64,000 nucleotides of DNA from Pseudisothecium myosuroides (GCA_951799445.1 OX637294.1:25879452-25943451), one strand, 5' to 3'. Shown: positions 23,901-36,950, counted from the stretch's first letter. The notes: a model not told the origin generated them from the sequence alone. Made by a program: numbers and translations.

Positions 23901-26180
23901 CAACCAATCCCAGCAAGATAGCACCACTGGCTGCCCCTTGAATATTGAGAAGGAATGAAGGAAGGGCAATGCCCATTTGCATCCCCTGCAATAAGTCCCC
24001 AAACAAAACTTGTGAGAGAATATATAGAAACTGCTGATGACAATAGGAAATGATCGATTATGATAGCATGGCTCATAACACAGATTTAACGAATAGATAC
24101 ACTGAATACAATATCAAAACCGAGCTTCATGGATTTAACATTCGCGCGATGAATTTGCTGAAAAATGATCTGCAAATTACAAATTTCGCTACTCCTTCAT
24201 GACCAGTTTCATATAGGAGAAGTGAAACAAACCTGGCGCCCATCCGGATGACCATATTTCTCATAGTTCTCTCTTGATACCGGATCTGTAAGAGCCTGAT
24301 ATGCCTTTGAAATGAAGTCCACGAAAAATTTGTTCGCCTCTGCACGCAAACGAAAAGGAAGTCACAATTGCGGACACATATAATTTTCTCATGAACTATA
24401 AACCCAGAAATGAACCATTTTCAATTCTTTAAACAGCACCAACTCAATCGGATGACAACCTATAGCTCACGTTAAAACGATGATGCCCTAAACTACCATA
24501 ATGAAAAATGTGCGCACCAGGATCTGGATTCTTATCAGGGTGATAAAGAATAGATAATTTTCTGTAAGCCTTCTTGATGTCAGCATCTGTGGCGCCTGCT
24601 TGTAATCCAAGAATTGAAAAGGGTTCGAAGACCTGGTTCTGCATCGGCAGCACACAAATTAGTTATGATTATCCACTCACGCTAACATCTCCAGCTAAGA
24701 GCCTTTTCTGAAAGTCATAAAGTTCGCCGATACTATTCTCTTAGGGACCGGATCTCATCTCCTATATTGACCCCTTTTATCATCAGGAATTCATCTGTTC
24801 ACACAATTGGTTGGCAAGCCCATGCTATGCCCACTGATGAGAGTACGCATGACTTGACCAAATGCTATGCCCACCGATCATTGAACGAAGTGGGATTGTC
24901 TACTGTCCCTTCAATGCAATTTCCCACTTTGAATGATTGCATAAGAACTTCACACGTTGTGATAAAATTTGGTTTCCACAAATTTGGTACCTTGTACACA
25001 AAAAATTCTCCACAGCTCTATACCAATCTCCCAACGTAATCACACTCCTACAAATTGGTTAAAGTCCAGTATCCTCTAATTTACATGCTTCATAGAAACT
25101 ACGCCAAAATGACACGCTCCCTAATATAGACGACGGTGAGTGAGGGAGAAACAGGTTACCTCTTGAGTACTGGCCCTGATGTAGTAGACAAGGAACGCCA
25201 TGATTATCCACATTAACAGTAATGTCACATTGCTGAACGTTGATACCCTCCCTATCTGCAATTCAATAGCGAACCACAGTCAGCCCCTTAACAGAGTTTT
25301 ATTTCTAGGGCACCAGCTGAAACACCTAATCTAGACAAAGCCACCCTATTTACCGGACTTCAAAGTGCAAGCCGCCGCGCCTCAATGTGCACCTCTAGTA
25401 CATGTTCGCTCCATAGGGACACACTGGAAGTCTCCTGAGTAGCACTCCACCCCAGAAGACACTATCCACACTCGTGACTTCGTGTTGCGTTCACTCCCTC
25501 TCAACATACCCTACTGATACTCTGTTTGACGATAAACCCTAATCCCTCTTCAACTCAGGTCCACAAACTCAACACAAATTATATAACACTGGGGATCTTC
25601 TGAACGCCCAAAGACACTACTTTCGCAATAAATTCCACACCGCGACTTAATATTCTTGCCTCTCCGTCTTCTCAACAAACCCTCATGGCATTCTTTTCGA
25701 CTGTAAACCCTAATCCTTGCACCAACCACCCAATTTGTATCCCAAATCACTACAAAAACACTCCACGGGTCTACCACCACGCATCTAAAGGATCTTCACT
25801 CGATCGCAGCCCAAATCTTCCAAAATCCCAGTGACATAGGGTTTCACAACCTCACCACCCAAACCCTCGCTACTCATCAAACACCAACTTTTCCTGCCCT
25901 AACCCTAGATTGACCCATCCGAGCTACTTCCTTATCGACAGAGCAAAGTCCAGATCCTCAGAGTAGAGAAAAAAAGGAGAATCCATATGAGAACCTGCTT
26001 CAGCACCGACGTCTGGTACTTGGGCGAGCGCATACACTCGGAGCAGCGACAATGCAAATTCTTGCCCTTGCCGCTGGCTGCCGTGGAGATCCGGTACAGC
26101 GTCCACGGCACCACGAACAAGCCCAGCACCGACAAGATGAAAATCGGGAACAACGAGCTCATCTCCTCTGACGCCGCCAT
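20989..26180 (-). CDS. SEC63: ER translocon protein SEC63 / ERDJ2-type J-domain protein
   Basis: Ten exons on the minus strand: 26180-25995, 25255-25160, 24638-24518, 24339-24233, 23985-23768, 23544-23367, 23071-22952, 22631-22545, 22177-22061, 21840-20989. They join in frame to 693 residues, close to Arabidopsis ERDJ2A. SEC63 works with the Sec61 channel, presenting a lumenal J domain that recruits BiP for protein import into the ER. Seen: an N-terminal hydrophobic helix (10-29), CRCSECMRS, a second helix (about 70-88), a J domain with HPD at 127-129 and GHPDGRQ at its end, and a third helix (192-213). After these come the Sec63/Brl region ([67 protein letters not shown]) and an acidic tail (about 629-665, [13 protein letters not shown]). 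All splice sites are GT-AG; the exon 1 donor (CAG/gttctc) is weak. The gene appears intact. Confidence 0.95.
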
Positions 26181-26249
26181 CGCGCGTCTGCGTCGGCGTT
26201 CTCCACTCCAGAAAAATGAATGAACCGCACAAAGAGAGAGGTAAGTTCA

Positions 26250-26295
26250 GTTAGTGGAGAAGAGGGAGAAGAAGAAGAAGAAGGGGAAGGGCTGA
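26250..26295 (-). promoter_or_regulatory. Pyrimidine-rich tract upstream of SEC63
   Basis: On the gene strand this is a CT-rich run (TTCTTCTTCTTCTTCTCC) about 70-115 nt before the start codon. It resembles the Y-patch of plant core promoters or a CT-rich leader. No clear TATA box was identified. Confidence 0.35.
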
Positions 26296-26649
26296 ACACG
26301 GTTCAGGGTTTTGAAGAGACTGGATCGGCTTCAGTAGTCTCGAGAGGAGGTGAGCTCCAGAAACAGAGCTCCGAAAGCTTCGTCGTCTCTCTGCAACAAC
26401 CCCGGCTTGCCTGAGACTTGCGAACATGTTCATTCGTCACTTCGATCGTAAATGACAGGTTGCCACCAATCGGTGCGTGACAAGTGGCGGTTTTGGAGTG
26501 GGAAATAAATAAGGAAGGTCAATCTTAAGTTACGGTATTTAAGCCCGGAAACAACGGTAGGCCTAAGGACTTTTTGTGCCCTTGAGGACTTTTTGTGTCC
26601 CATGAGTAGGATGGAAAAAAATATTTTTTCATTCAAAACTAGGATACCT

Positions 26650-29600
26650 TGTGTTGTTGCCATAGTATTTAATAAATAGTGTAATAAATAAAAATAGAAG
26701 TAATTTTTTGTATTTTTTAATTCATGATAATTTATTAATCTTCAAACTTCAATATCTTTCCTACCATGAGTTGAAACATCATGAAATAAAGTCCATGCAC
26801 CACTCTTTGAAACGGTCTTGAGAATGCAACTAATCGATGCATGGTTCTGGAGATCTCACCATAACAAACAAAATAAACAAACAAAACAAATAGTCTCATT
26901 TAAGATACAGACTAGTGTGCTCTATATTGTTGCCACATCCAAAATAAAAGTAGAAACAATTTTTTAACTTTGAAATTCATTAAAACTTTGAAATTCAATA
27001 TCTTTTGTACAAGAAGGAGTGCAAGGGCTTTGTTTTGTAGCATTTGGACATGTGATGTGAAAGTTATGTTTTTTTTCAAAATAAAAGATATATAATCTGA
27101 TTAGTTCAATTTTTTTATTCATAAAAACTTTGAAATTCAATAACTTTCACAATGTAGGTCCAAACGTCACAAAATAAAGTCCATACACCACTCCTCGTGA
27201 AGAGCTTTTCAATGGTACTTAGAATGCCATCTGAGACGCCATCGGGGGGCTTATGGTTTCTGTTGAAGAAGAATAATGTCCGAATTGAAAATTATCCTAT
27301 TAGTATTATAAGTTTGTTCCAAGGGAGGCTTGTCAATGGGAAATTTATATCAATAAAAAAATGATATTTGGTTCCTAGTTCCAATTAGGAATCTATTTCC
27401 AACTCAATTGCTCAAGATATACATCACACTCAATTGCGTCACATAAGCACATACACACATTCATTCCAAAGATATTTTTTTTATTACTTTTGATTTGGTG
27501 AATATATCACCTTTAAATCTTATAGATTTGTCATACAACATTAATACTTCATCAGTTTTTATCTATCCCACATTTCTATCGTCATCACAAACATAACTTC
27601 TCAATTAAGTCTCCTCGTCTTCCTCATTCACACACAAATTAATCTCCTTCTACACTACACTTCTCTAAACATTCTCCGATTTGATTATACCTTAGTGCAA
27701 CTCATAATCTTCAATTTTCAATTTCTCCCCAACTAGGATATAACTGCAAACTTCACTCACTTCCTAGATCACCCTTGTGATATTGCAAGACTAACACTCT
27801 AACACAATCCAAGCACCAACTTGGAATCAAACAAACACAAACAAATATAAATAGCCTGACTAGCTAGACACATTGCCGAGCACATTGCAAAAACGCTCAA
27901 AATTGTGGTAAAGAAAAATGGAATCAAAACCAACCTAATAGGAAAGACAGAAGTGGCGGTTACAAAATTGAGAAAGATGACTAACTACCAACAACTACCC
28001 AATTTGAAATCACAGACTTGATCACTAATATTCATCCTACCGATATTGACAAAATTAACATACTACCGATTAGGATTACAATTCCACCTACTTACCCCTT
28101 TTTAACTCATCCAACCAGATAAACACTTAACCTAATCCAACTTGGCAGTTGACTTGACTGCATTCCTCCTTTATCCCATTAGATACCAATAAAAAGACCT
28201 AGCTAGACAACCAAAAAGACTCTAATTTGGATCGAAACAGCTCATCCAAATAGCCCACTTGGACTAAAATTTAACCAACAAACTGTCAAAATACTATAAA
28301 ACATTCAAAAATTCAACCCCAAAACTGCAAAATTAACAATCCAACTAGGAAATCTACAGCTTTTTAGATCTCAGCATATCAAATAAACAAACAAAAGCTC
28401 ACCGTAATAAACAAAACAAATGAACAAAACACATACCCTCTTTTAAAATATAGACTAGAATGCCCTGTGCCGTGGCACAACCAAAATACAAATACAAACA
28501 ATTAGCCAAATATTACAAAATTTTCTAATTTTCTAATTCATTAAAACTTTGAAATTCAATAGCTTTTCCACAATAATATGAGAGTGTGTTTGGACATGCA
28601 ATGTGAAAGTTATGTTTTTTTTCAAAATAAAAGATAATTTAATTTAATTTTTTTAATTAAAAAATCTATAACTTTCACATCATAGGTCCAAAAGCTACAA
28701 AACTAGCACCAATAGAAAGCTCTATGCACCAAGGAGTTGAAGGGCTAGTGTGCCCTGTGCTATTGCTACAATCAAAATAAAAGTAAAAATAATTTTCTAA
28801 TTTTTTAATTCATTAAAGTTTAAAACTTTGAAATTCAATAACATTTACACCGTAGTAGAAGAGGTTGTATTCTTGATACAAATAGAAAGCTTTATGCACA
28901 AAGGAATGCATGGGCTTTGTATCATTTGTTTTGTGACATTTGAATATGTAATGTGAAACTCATGTTTTTTCTAAAATTAAAAGATAATTAAATCAATTTT
29001 TTAATTTAAAAGATCCATAACTTTCACACCGTAGGTATAAACGCCAAAAAAGTGGCACGAATAGAAAGCTCTACGTACAAAGGAGTGCAAGGGCTTTGTT
29101 TTGTAGCGTTTAAACATGCAATGAGAAAATTATGTTTTTTCCAAAATAAAAGATAATTGAATTCAATTTCCAAATTCATAAATACTTTGAAATTTGATAA
29201 CTTTCACACCATAGGTCCAAATGCCAAGAAACTCAATCTATGCACCCTTCCTTGCCACGAAATTTTGAGTATACCAAAAATGCCGCCAAGCGCCTCATAG
29301 TTTGTTACATCTCAACGTATCAAACAAAACAAAACAAAACAACTAACTTAAAGTATGGACTAGTGTGCCATGTGCTGTTGCCACAACAAAAATAAAAATA
29401 AAAATATTTTTTAATTCATTATTTTTAATTTTTAATTTTTAATTCATTATAAAACTTTGAAATTCAATACCTTTAACATTGTAGTGTGAGAGGTTGCGTT
29501 CTTAGTACAAATAGAATATTCCATGCACAAAGGAATGTAAGGTTTTTGTTTTGTGGCATTTGGACATGCGATGTGAAAGTTATATTTTTTCCAAAATAAA

Positions 29601-30845
29601 AGATAATTTAGTTCAATTTTTCATTTAAGAAAATCCTTAACTTTCATATTGCAGGTCCAAATGCCACACCACCAGACGCCTCACAGTTTGTTATATGTTA
29701 GCGTATCAAACAAAACAAAACAAATACAACAAACAACCTAATTTAAGGTATAGACTAGTGTGCCCTGTACCATTGCCACAATGAAAATAAAAGCAAAAAT
29801 AAAATATTATTTTTTTAATTCATTAAAACTTTGAAATTCAATAACTTTTCGACCATAGTATAATGAGAGGTTGCATTCTTGGTACGAATAGAAAGCTCTA
29901 TGCACAAAAGGGTGCAAGGGCTTTGTTTTGTGGCATTTGGACATGCAATGTAAAAGTGTTTTTTTTCCCAAAATAACTTTCACATTGTAGGTTTAAACAC
30001 CTCAAATTTGGCAAAGGAGTGCAAGGCTTTTTTTCGTGGCGTTTTGACGTGCGAAGTGAAATCTATGGTTTTTCCAAAATAAAAGATAATTTAATTCAAT
30101 TTCTGAATTCATAAAAACTTTGAAACTTAATAACTTCCACACCATAGGGCCAAACTCCACGAAACAAAGCCCGTACACCCCTCCTTTGTCAAGAACTTTT
30201 GAGTGCAAGCAAGAACGAGCTAGGACACCTCACGGTTCTTAGATCTCAGCGTAGCAAACAAAACAAAACAAATAAAACAAACAACTTAACTTAAGATATA
30301 AACTAGTGTGCCCTGTACCGTTGCTATAGTCAATGTAAAAGTAAAAATAATTTTTAAATTTGAAAAAATAACTCCAAAATTTATAATTTTCACATCCAAA
30401 GTAGTGCAAAGGCTTTATTGCCGTGTGAAAGGTTGCATTCTTGATATGAATAGGAAGATTTATCCAGGAAGGAGGCCAAGGACTTTGGTTTATGGTGTTT
30501 GGTTTTAAATCTATAACTTTCACACCATATGAAATGCCACAAAGTTGGCACGAATAGAAAGATTTATGTTTATGTACAAAAGAGTGCAAGGGCTTTGTTT
30601 TGTGGTGTTTGGACTTGCGATGTGAAAGTTATGTTTTTTCCAAAATAAAAGATAATTTAATTAAATTTTTGAATTTTAAAAACTTTGAAATTCAATAACT
30701 TTCACATTGTAGGTCCAAATGCTACGAAACAAAGTCCGTGCATCCTTCCTTTCTAAGAGCTTTTCAATGATACCAAGAGCATCTCACGGTTTGTTAGATC
30801 TCAGTGTATCAAACAAAACAAAACAAACAACTTAATTTAAGGTAT
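26650..30845 (+). repeat. Array of hairpin-forming repeats
   Basis: Diverged monomers with landmarks near 26911, 28454, 28748, 29354, 29753 and 30302 (ACTAGTGTGCC or variants). Each has AAAACTTTGAAATTCAATA, then an arm with GGGCTTTGTTTTGTGGCATT, then an AAAATAAAAGATAATTTAATT spacer, then the reverse-complementary arm (GGTCCAAATGCCACGAAAC), then CAAACAAAACAAAAC. Forward and reverse arms alternate at least seven times, so the array could fold into a series of short hairpins. Non-coding. The array is interrupted at about 27262-28365. Confidence 0.7.
27262..28365. repeat. About 1.1-kb unrelated segment inside the hairpin array
   Basis: AT-rich, with one strand rich in C and A, no long ORF and no match to array monomers. 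Array sequence resumes at TTTTAGATCTCAGC on the right, where other monomers read GTTAGATCTCAGC. Probably an insertion of unknown type; edges approximate. Confidence 0.4.
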
Positions 30846-31021
30846 TGATAAATTTTTAAGGTATTGATAGATTTTTAAACTCTACACAAAACAAAAATTG
30901 GCCAATGGATGACTTTCTAGATTATTGTAGAAATTAAAGGAAGAATGCATCTATTGGTCCATCAACTAGATCATTTTTGGCAAAATACTTTGGTCGTCCT
31001 TTTAGGATTATGTGAATAGTA

Positions 31022-32096
31022 GGGTGATTGCAAGAAAGACGATCCGTTTTTTGTCACACTAGCACAAGGTTGTACTTTGCTTTAACTTTTGAATTATGTA
31101 TCTAATGCCAAAAACAAAAAAACAATTTCTAGATATCTTGATTGTAATTGTATCCCTTATTTTTCAAAATTTTAAAAAAAATCATTTAATATTTAAAATT
31201 CAATTTCTCTAATTTGTCACACTTTCAAATTTAGAGGTTTTGAATACTAATGAGCAGCTTAGTTTAATGATTTTCAATTGAAATTCCTACAATACATTTC
31301 TCTAGTAGGCAAACATGTTCCTATCAAAGGACATCTAAAAATACATTATTTTATGCCGTCTACGTCTATGTAAAGAGGCCCCCCTTGCACGCACACTTGT
31401 GAACAATAGAAATGGTTTTGACCTCATTTTTTTGGTTGAAACTCATCACTAGGAAGCCCTCCCAAATGGACAATTTTTAGTTTTTTTAATAATTGTTTTT
31501 CCTATTTATTACAAATTAAAACGCCAAAGTATGTATTTTTTGGGTACAATTCTATGTTCAAGAATATGTCCCAAAAAATACATACTTTGGCGTTTTAATT
31601 TATAATAAATAAGAAAAAAAATTATTAAAAAAACTAAAAATTGGCCATTTGAGAGGTCTTCCTAGTGATGAGTTTCAACCAGAAAAATGAGGTCAAAACC
31701 ATTTCTATTGTTCACAAGTGTGCGCGCAAGGGAGGCCTCTTTACATAGACGTAGAGGGCATAAAATAAAGTATTTTTAGATGCCCTTTGGTAGGAACATG
31801 TCTGCCTACTAGAGGAATATACCATAGAAATTTCAATTAAAAATCATTAAACTAAGTTGCTCATTAGTATTCAAAACCCCTAGATTTGAAAGGGTGACAA
31901 ATTAGGAAAATTGAATTTTAAATATTAAATGATTTTTTAAATTTTTTGAAAAATAAGGGATACAATTACAATCAAGATATCTAGAAATTGTTTTTTTGTT
32001 TTTGGCATTGGATTTATAATTCAAAAGTTATAGCAGAAGACAACCCTAGTTTTGCCAATGTGGAACAAAATTGACCAGTCTTTCTTGCAATCACCC
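31022..32096. mobile_element. 1.07-kb foldback (long inverted repeat) element
   Basis: The left arm (31022-31544) and right arm (31570-32096) are reverse complements over more than 500 bp with only scattered mismatches, separated by about 25 nt. The ends are GGGTGATTGCAAGAAAGAC and its complement. AGTA flanks both sides (31018-31021 and 32097-32100), a candidate 4-bp target duplication. No ORF. A transcript through it would form a long double-stranded hairpin. Confidence 0.85.
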
Positions 32097-32100
32097 AGTA

Positions 32101-33160
32101 TTAAATATTCCCTCACTATTGTATCATTCATTTTTCACTTTTCAATAGAAGAAGATGCTCAATCCACAAATTAACTTTGTAATGTATTTTGGCTACTTCT
32201 TGCTTTGTACTCTTAGTGTGAATCTTTGCCATAAAAATGGTATTTTTTGAACATGAGCTCAACTAATGAATGAAGTTTATCAAGTGTAGTTTATACTCAA
32301 ATTAGAAAATCAAACAAATTTTTATATTTCAAAATTTTATTGTGATTTGAACTTTGGACCTGTAACCATGGTTTGTTGGTTTTTGAATTTTTAAATGACT
32401 GTAAATAACTTTGTTTTATACTATGATGTTATAAACTATAATATATAAACTAGTGCTGAAATTTCAGATTTTTTAGCATATTTTGTATTTGATAAGGATT
32501 TTCTTCATTTTTTAAAAAGGATTCACAGTAATTTGAAATTTTCATGACTTACAAAAGACATGTAACTTCATCTCTAAAAAATAAATATAAATGTTTCATT
32601 CACATTTAGTTGCAAAATGGTAGCATATAGAGTGAAGGATTGTGAAGGATTGTGAGGCTTGAAATGCTAAAAGACACAACCTTTCACAAGCTAACCCTTA
32701 ATTTTAAAAAGATGAGATCTACCACAAAGCATTTTGCCAAAAATGCTTCAATTTATGAACCATTAGGTGCATTCTTCATTTCTACGTTAATCTTAAAAGT
32801 CATCTATAGATCACTTTTGGGCCTCAATGTTCTTCCAAGGTTAAAGGTCTAGACAACCTAATTCTAAACATAAAATGGTGAAGTTTGGGGTAAGGTAGCT
32901 ACACCCAGATGTGTCCAAATAAACTATTGAGTATTATTCCTATTATTAAATTGCCTAATTTATGGTTGGATATTATTGGAAGTTTATAAAATATTTTAGA
33001 TTCTTGTTTTATTGATGCATTTTATGAACAACAAATGAATATTAAATTCTAAATTTTTAAGTGCTCTAAATAGATCTAATGAATAATCTTACAACCAATA
33101 ATTCCTTCTTTCCTTCTACTGTAGTTTAAATACATGTACTAAATCAATGAATTTATCAAC
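32101..33160. other. AT-rich gene-free DNA
   Basis: No exon or RNA gene seen. The motif TAAGGTAGCTACACCCA near 32891 recurs at the ends of the 12063-12455 repeat. Confidence 0.5.
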
Positions 33161-33163
33161 AGT

Positions 33164-33433
33164 CACTATAAGAAACCCCCGTTTTAGGTGATAAGCCCTA
33201 ATTTTTTATGACGGATTTTAGGTGATGTCAATGTTGACAATCCAAAAATTTTATATCAAAAAAAATGTACAACGTAACATCAATATTGACAATCCAATGT
33301 TTTTAAGTCAACATTGATGTTACGTTGGACATTTTTGTTGATATATAAATTTTAAGTTGTCAACATTGACATCACCTAAAATTTGTCATAAAAAATTAGG
33401 TCTTGTCATCTAAAACGGAGGTTTCATATAGTG
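33164..33433. mobile_element. CACTA-type (En/Spm-like) miniature element, 270 bp
   Basis: Starts CACTATAAGAAACCCCCGTT and ends AACGGAGGTTTCATATAGTG, with the 3-bp direct repeat AGT at 33161-33163 and 33434-33436. CACTA ends and a 3-bp duplication define the CACTA superfamily. Inverted repetition extends inward (TTTTAGGTGAT, GTCAATGTTGACA and complements). No transposase. Confidence 0.88.
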
Positions 33434-33436
33434 AGT

Positions 33437-34806
33437 AAATTAGTTTTTAACAAAATGTCTATTGCGGACATACAATTTAGACGTCCGTCTAGTCTTTCAA
33501 ATATTTTTTTTGGAAAAGATGTCCAAATGAACTATTCTATTTGTCTCTCCCTATGAGTTTCAAGACACATATAATTTGTTGTATAAAGGGATGATACATA
33601 CAAAATATTGAGATAATCTATTTGAGATTCTTTGTATAGGAATTGAGAAATGTCATCGACAAGAATTGGATGTGGCTTGCCAAGTGGGAGGGTATGCAAC
33701 TAGACGATTATTGGATGTGGCTCTAACAAGCACACAACATTGGATAGACAACTACTCTATACTCAATTTAAATGTAATGGGGAATGCCATTGATGAGGCT
33801 TTGATGTGGATTGACAAGGAAGAGTACATGCAACTAGACGAGGAGTGGACGTGACTTTAAGGAATACACAACGTTAGTCCGAGATAGACAATCGATCACA
33901 CTAGATTCATTTTAGATAGACATCCTTGAAGCTCAAAATGTCTCAACTCTTATTCAAAGCTTCAATTTTTTTTTGGTCTAAATCAATGGTTTGCATTGAA
34001 TAATGTTTGACCCAAAGCATGACAAATATAGGACGCTCTGAAATCGAAAACCTAATATATTAATTGTTACAACAAATCAATCCTCCATGGCTATATAATA
34101 TAATGACATTTTTAGAATGGAAGATATGGTAGTTCAAACAATGAACAATCGCTTGCCTTGAACATTCAGTGACCCCAGAAGAATCAGGTGACTTCAAATT
34201 TTGTTGTTTTATCCATATTAGATAAATATGTGTCATCCATTGTGGTCTATTAGACTTCATTGACACACATCAATTAGTTTACACATGTCCCTACTAGTGT
34301 TTGTTGTCTCAATCAGACAACCTTAATATCTTAGGCCATCAACCTTGTTGGCTAGTTTTCCATCGGCAATGTCATCAACTGTATTCATTTGGACAATTAC
34401 CCATATCTATACAGACAAACGACCTTTACTGTCATCTACAATCCATTTTCATTTGTATATGGCAACCATTAGAATCATTTGTCAATCTATTTGTATAGGC
34501 ATTTATAGCAATTGATGTATTTCACCCCTAAAGGACCAATGCAATTACCAATCTAATTAGTCCAATCTTATAACATTGTTAACTGCCTTGATTTTCTCCC
34601 CTTTGGTGGAGGTATCATTTACTCCTGAATACTTGGAAGAATAAAGTTATAATTGTGAAAGAAACTATTGGGTGGCCAATTGGACGTGTTCATGTGAGTT
34701 GGTGGTTGGGCATTGGATTTGAGAAAAGTGGGTACAGTGCGTGGGGCAGTTTGAGTGGTTACATATAGACTTTGACTCAATTGTAATTCAGCACCCTTAG
34801 TGTTGA
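33437..34806. other. AT-rich gene-free DNA with a small duplicated segment
   Basis: Around 33668-33890 two ~120-bp stretches resemble each other (GATGTGGCTTGCCAAG and ATGCAACTAGACGA recur in variant form), suggesting an old duplication. TTCACCCCTAAAGGACC near 34520 resembles the end of the TTAA elements but has no partner. No gene recognised. Confidence 0.4.
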
Positions 34807-34810
34807 TTAA

Positions 34811-35672
34811 CCCCTTGATTACCAAGGCATTTTTGGCTCCAAAACCACTGAAAACTGCCATTTCTAATGCGATCACTCAAGAAACCAAAAAAAACATTTT
34901 TTTTAGAATCTAACCGTAGGATCTTCTTCTTCACTTGTCTGAGAACATATGATAAAAATTTCATATAGTTTGATTGTACCTATTGGAAGATATTAGCATG
35001 GGAAGTTGGAAAAATAATTGTTTTTGAATGCTGGCCTACAATTTTAGATGACTTTGACCTCCATTTGTGGAATTTTTTTGCACTACAGACCATAGATTAA
35101 ACTTTTTTTTGTTGAACATTTGAGTTGAGAGTTGGGGATTTTTTTTTAATATCAAAACTTATCATTTTCACATATAAAAAAATTGTTAAGTAGAAGTAGG
35201 TATGAGATTGAATGAAACTCTAAATTGTTAATAGTTCTAAGGTGGAATTGAAACATCATAATCCCAACAATGAGACTCTTCTTTACAAACAAACTTCACC
35301 TTACAAAAAAAAATTGAAAAAATTGAAAAATTGCATTCAAAAATGAATTCTATAAATTGTTTTTTGAAGAAGATGCGTAGATTGCCCTAAAAATGAGATT
35401 GTCCATCTTTTTCATTATTAGTCCAAATAGAATGAATCAAAGCTTCAAATATAAACAAAAACATAATCTTTCAGAAAAAATTAAAAATTAAGACTTTGGA
35501 TGGCGTAACTTTTGCTCCCGGGTACCGATTGAAAAAAATTATATTTTGAAAAAGCTAATAATGTGATTTCTTATCTTCGAAAAAAAGTTAAAAAAAATCA
35601 GGTTAAAATTTGAGGTCACACGAGCCTGTCCAAAATCTCAAGTGTCTCAAGGGGACTTTGGTCCTTTAGGAG
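34811..35672 (+). mobile_element. TTAA-flanked non-autonomous DNA element, copy D (862 bp)
   Basis: Starts CCCCTTGATTACCAAGGC after TTAA (34807-34810) and ends GGTCCTTTAGGAG before TTAA (35673-35676). Internal AAAACTGCCATTTCTAATG and TCTAACCGTAGGATCTTC match copies G and H, and the reverse complement of A-C. Its right TTAA is also the left TTAA of copy E. Confidence 0.82.
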
Positions 35673-35676
35673 TTAA

Positions 35677-36326
35677 CCCCTAAATGCCTAAGGCCCTTTT
35701 TGGAACTTCTACGAATTTGCTCTAAATGAACAAAAAGTCAACATTTTTGATAAGTTGTATCAATATTTCATGAATTGTAACTGTTCAAATTCAAACTAGA
35801 AATGTTAGAGGTCACATACAAAAAGAAAACACAACAATATCACTTATAAATTGAAAGATTCTAATGTTTGAACATGAGGGTGTTAAAACTGCGAAAGTAA
35901 CTTGAAGTCTTTCAACCCTTTTTGCACATGCCAAATCTAAAAAGTTGGTGACCAAAAAAATATGAGGTTCAACAACCTAACATGCATAACCCCAATCAAT
36001 TTATGGCTTTTCAAAATCTACTCTACAATTTTTTTAAATGAATTTCTAATGTGAATTTTTCCTCCAAGATCTAGTATATTTGAGGCTCATTACCAAGAGC
36101 CCTCAATACTACGGAAAGTCAAGATTGCAATGGGTACCCTTGCACAAAATCTTGAATAGAAAAATCATAATCCATCATTTTCAAAATCGGACTTCTGACG
36201 CTAAAACTAGACTTCATAAATAATTTTTCAAAAATATAAATTACTAAAAATAGCAACTCCGTTAGGTTTTATTTAACTTCAAAGTTCTGATGACACCAAA
36301 ATTTGGTGCCTTGGGCATTTAAGGGG
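35677..36326 (+). mobile_element. TTAA-flanked non-autonomous DNA element, copy E (650 bp)
   Basis: Starts CCCCTAAATGCCTAAGGC and ends GGCATTTAAGGGG, flanked by TTAA at 35673-35676 and 36327-36330. Same subfamily as copy I (shared: TTTGCTCTAAATGAA, TTTGATAAGTTGTATCAAT, CACCAAAATTTGGTGCC). No ORF. Confidence 0.82.
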
Positions 36327-36379
36327 TTAACAATGTTATACTAGTCGATTCTGGTCGAATGTGGTCTAATCTAGTTTAA

Positions 36380-36946
36380 CCCCTAAAGGACCATGAGTGC
36401 AGATTTTGAACAATGAATGAACGGAAACATGTCCCGAACTCACCGAAATGCGTTTTTTCATCCATCAATTTTTTTTAAGATTCTTATATTAGTTCTTTAA
36501 CATTTGTATGGTTCAGATTATGAAGATTTTGCTTTGCAAATATTCTATAATTCAAAAGGTATCAGGAGGTCTAGCCTCAAAAAGTAACTTTTTTAGTTCA
36601 AAAAATGACCCTTCAAAAATGACTTGAATCAAAAAATCAAATAAAAATCTTCAAAAATCACTATAATTAGAACTCAATATTTTAAACTTCTAGAAAAAAT
36701 ATATTTTAAAAATCATAAATATTCAATCTACAATTGATTTTAGAAGGAATTTCCAATTTCTAGCTTCAAATTTTATTGAAAAATATTGGTATGTGTTTTT
36801 GTTGATCTATCCGTATAGATGTGATCTATAAATAGCATTTTACAACTATTGTTTGAGAGTCATCATTAAAATATTCTTCTAAGTTGCATTTTATAATAGA
36901 TCTTCACAATTTTGGAGATTTGGACACCCCTCCGGTCCTTTAGGGG
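36380..36946 (+). mobile_element. TTAA-flanked non-autonomous DNA element, copy F (567 bp)
   Basis: Starts CCCCTAAAGGACCATGAG and ends CCGGTCCTTTAGGGG, flanked by TTAA at 36376-36379 and 36947-36950. Interior distinct from the A-D and E/I groups; no ORF. The right TTAA is shared with the 135-bp element that follows. Confidence 0.82.
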
Positions 36947-36950
36947 TTAA

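Noticed and set aside
33666..33854. Short open frame with repeated DVxxQ and QLDE-like segments
   Set aside because: The apparent peptide repetition comes from a small DNA duplication. No start context or homology recognised.
34520..34537. Additional TTAA-family end (CACCCCTAAAGGACC)
   Set aside because: The match is short, the flank reads TTCA, and no partner end or family interior follows.
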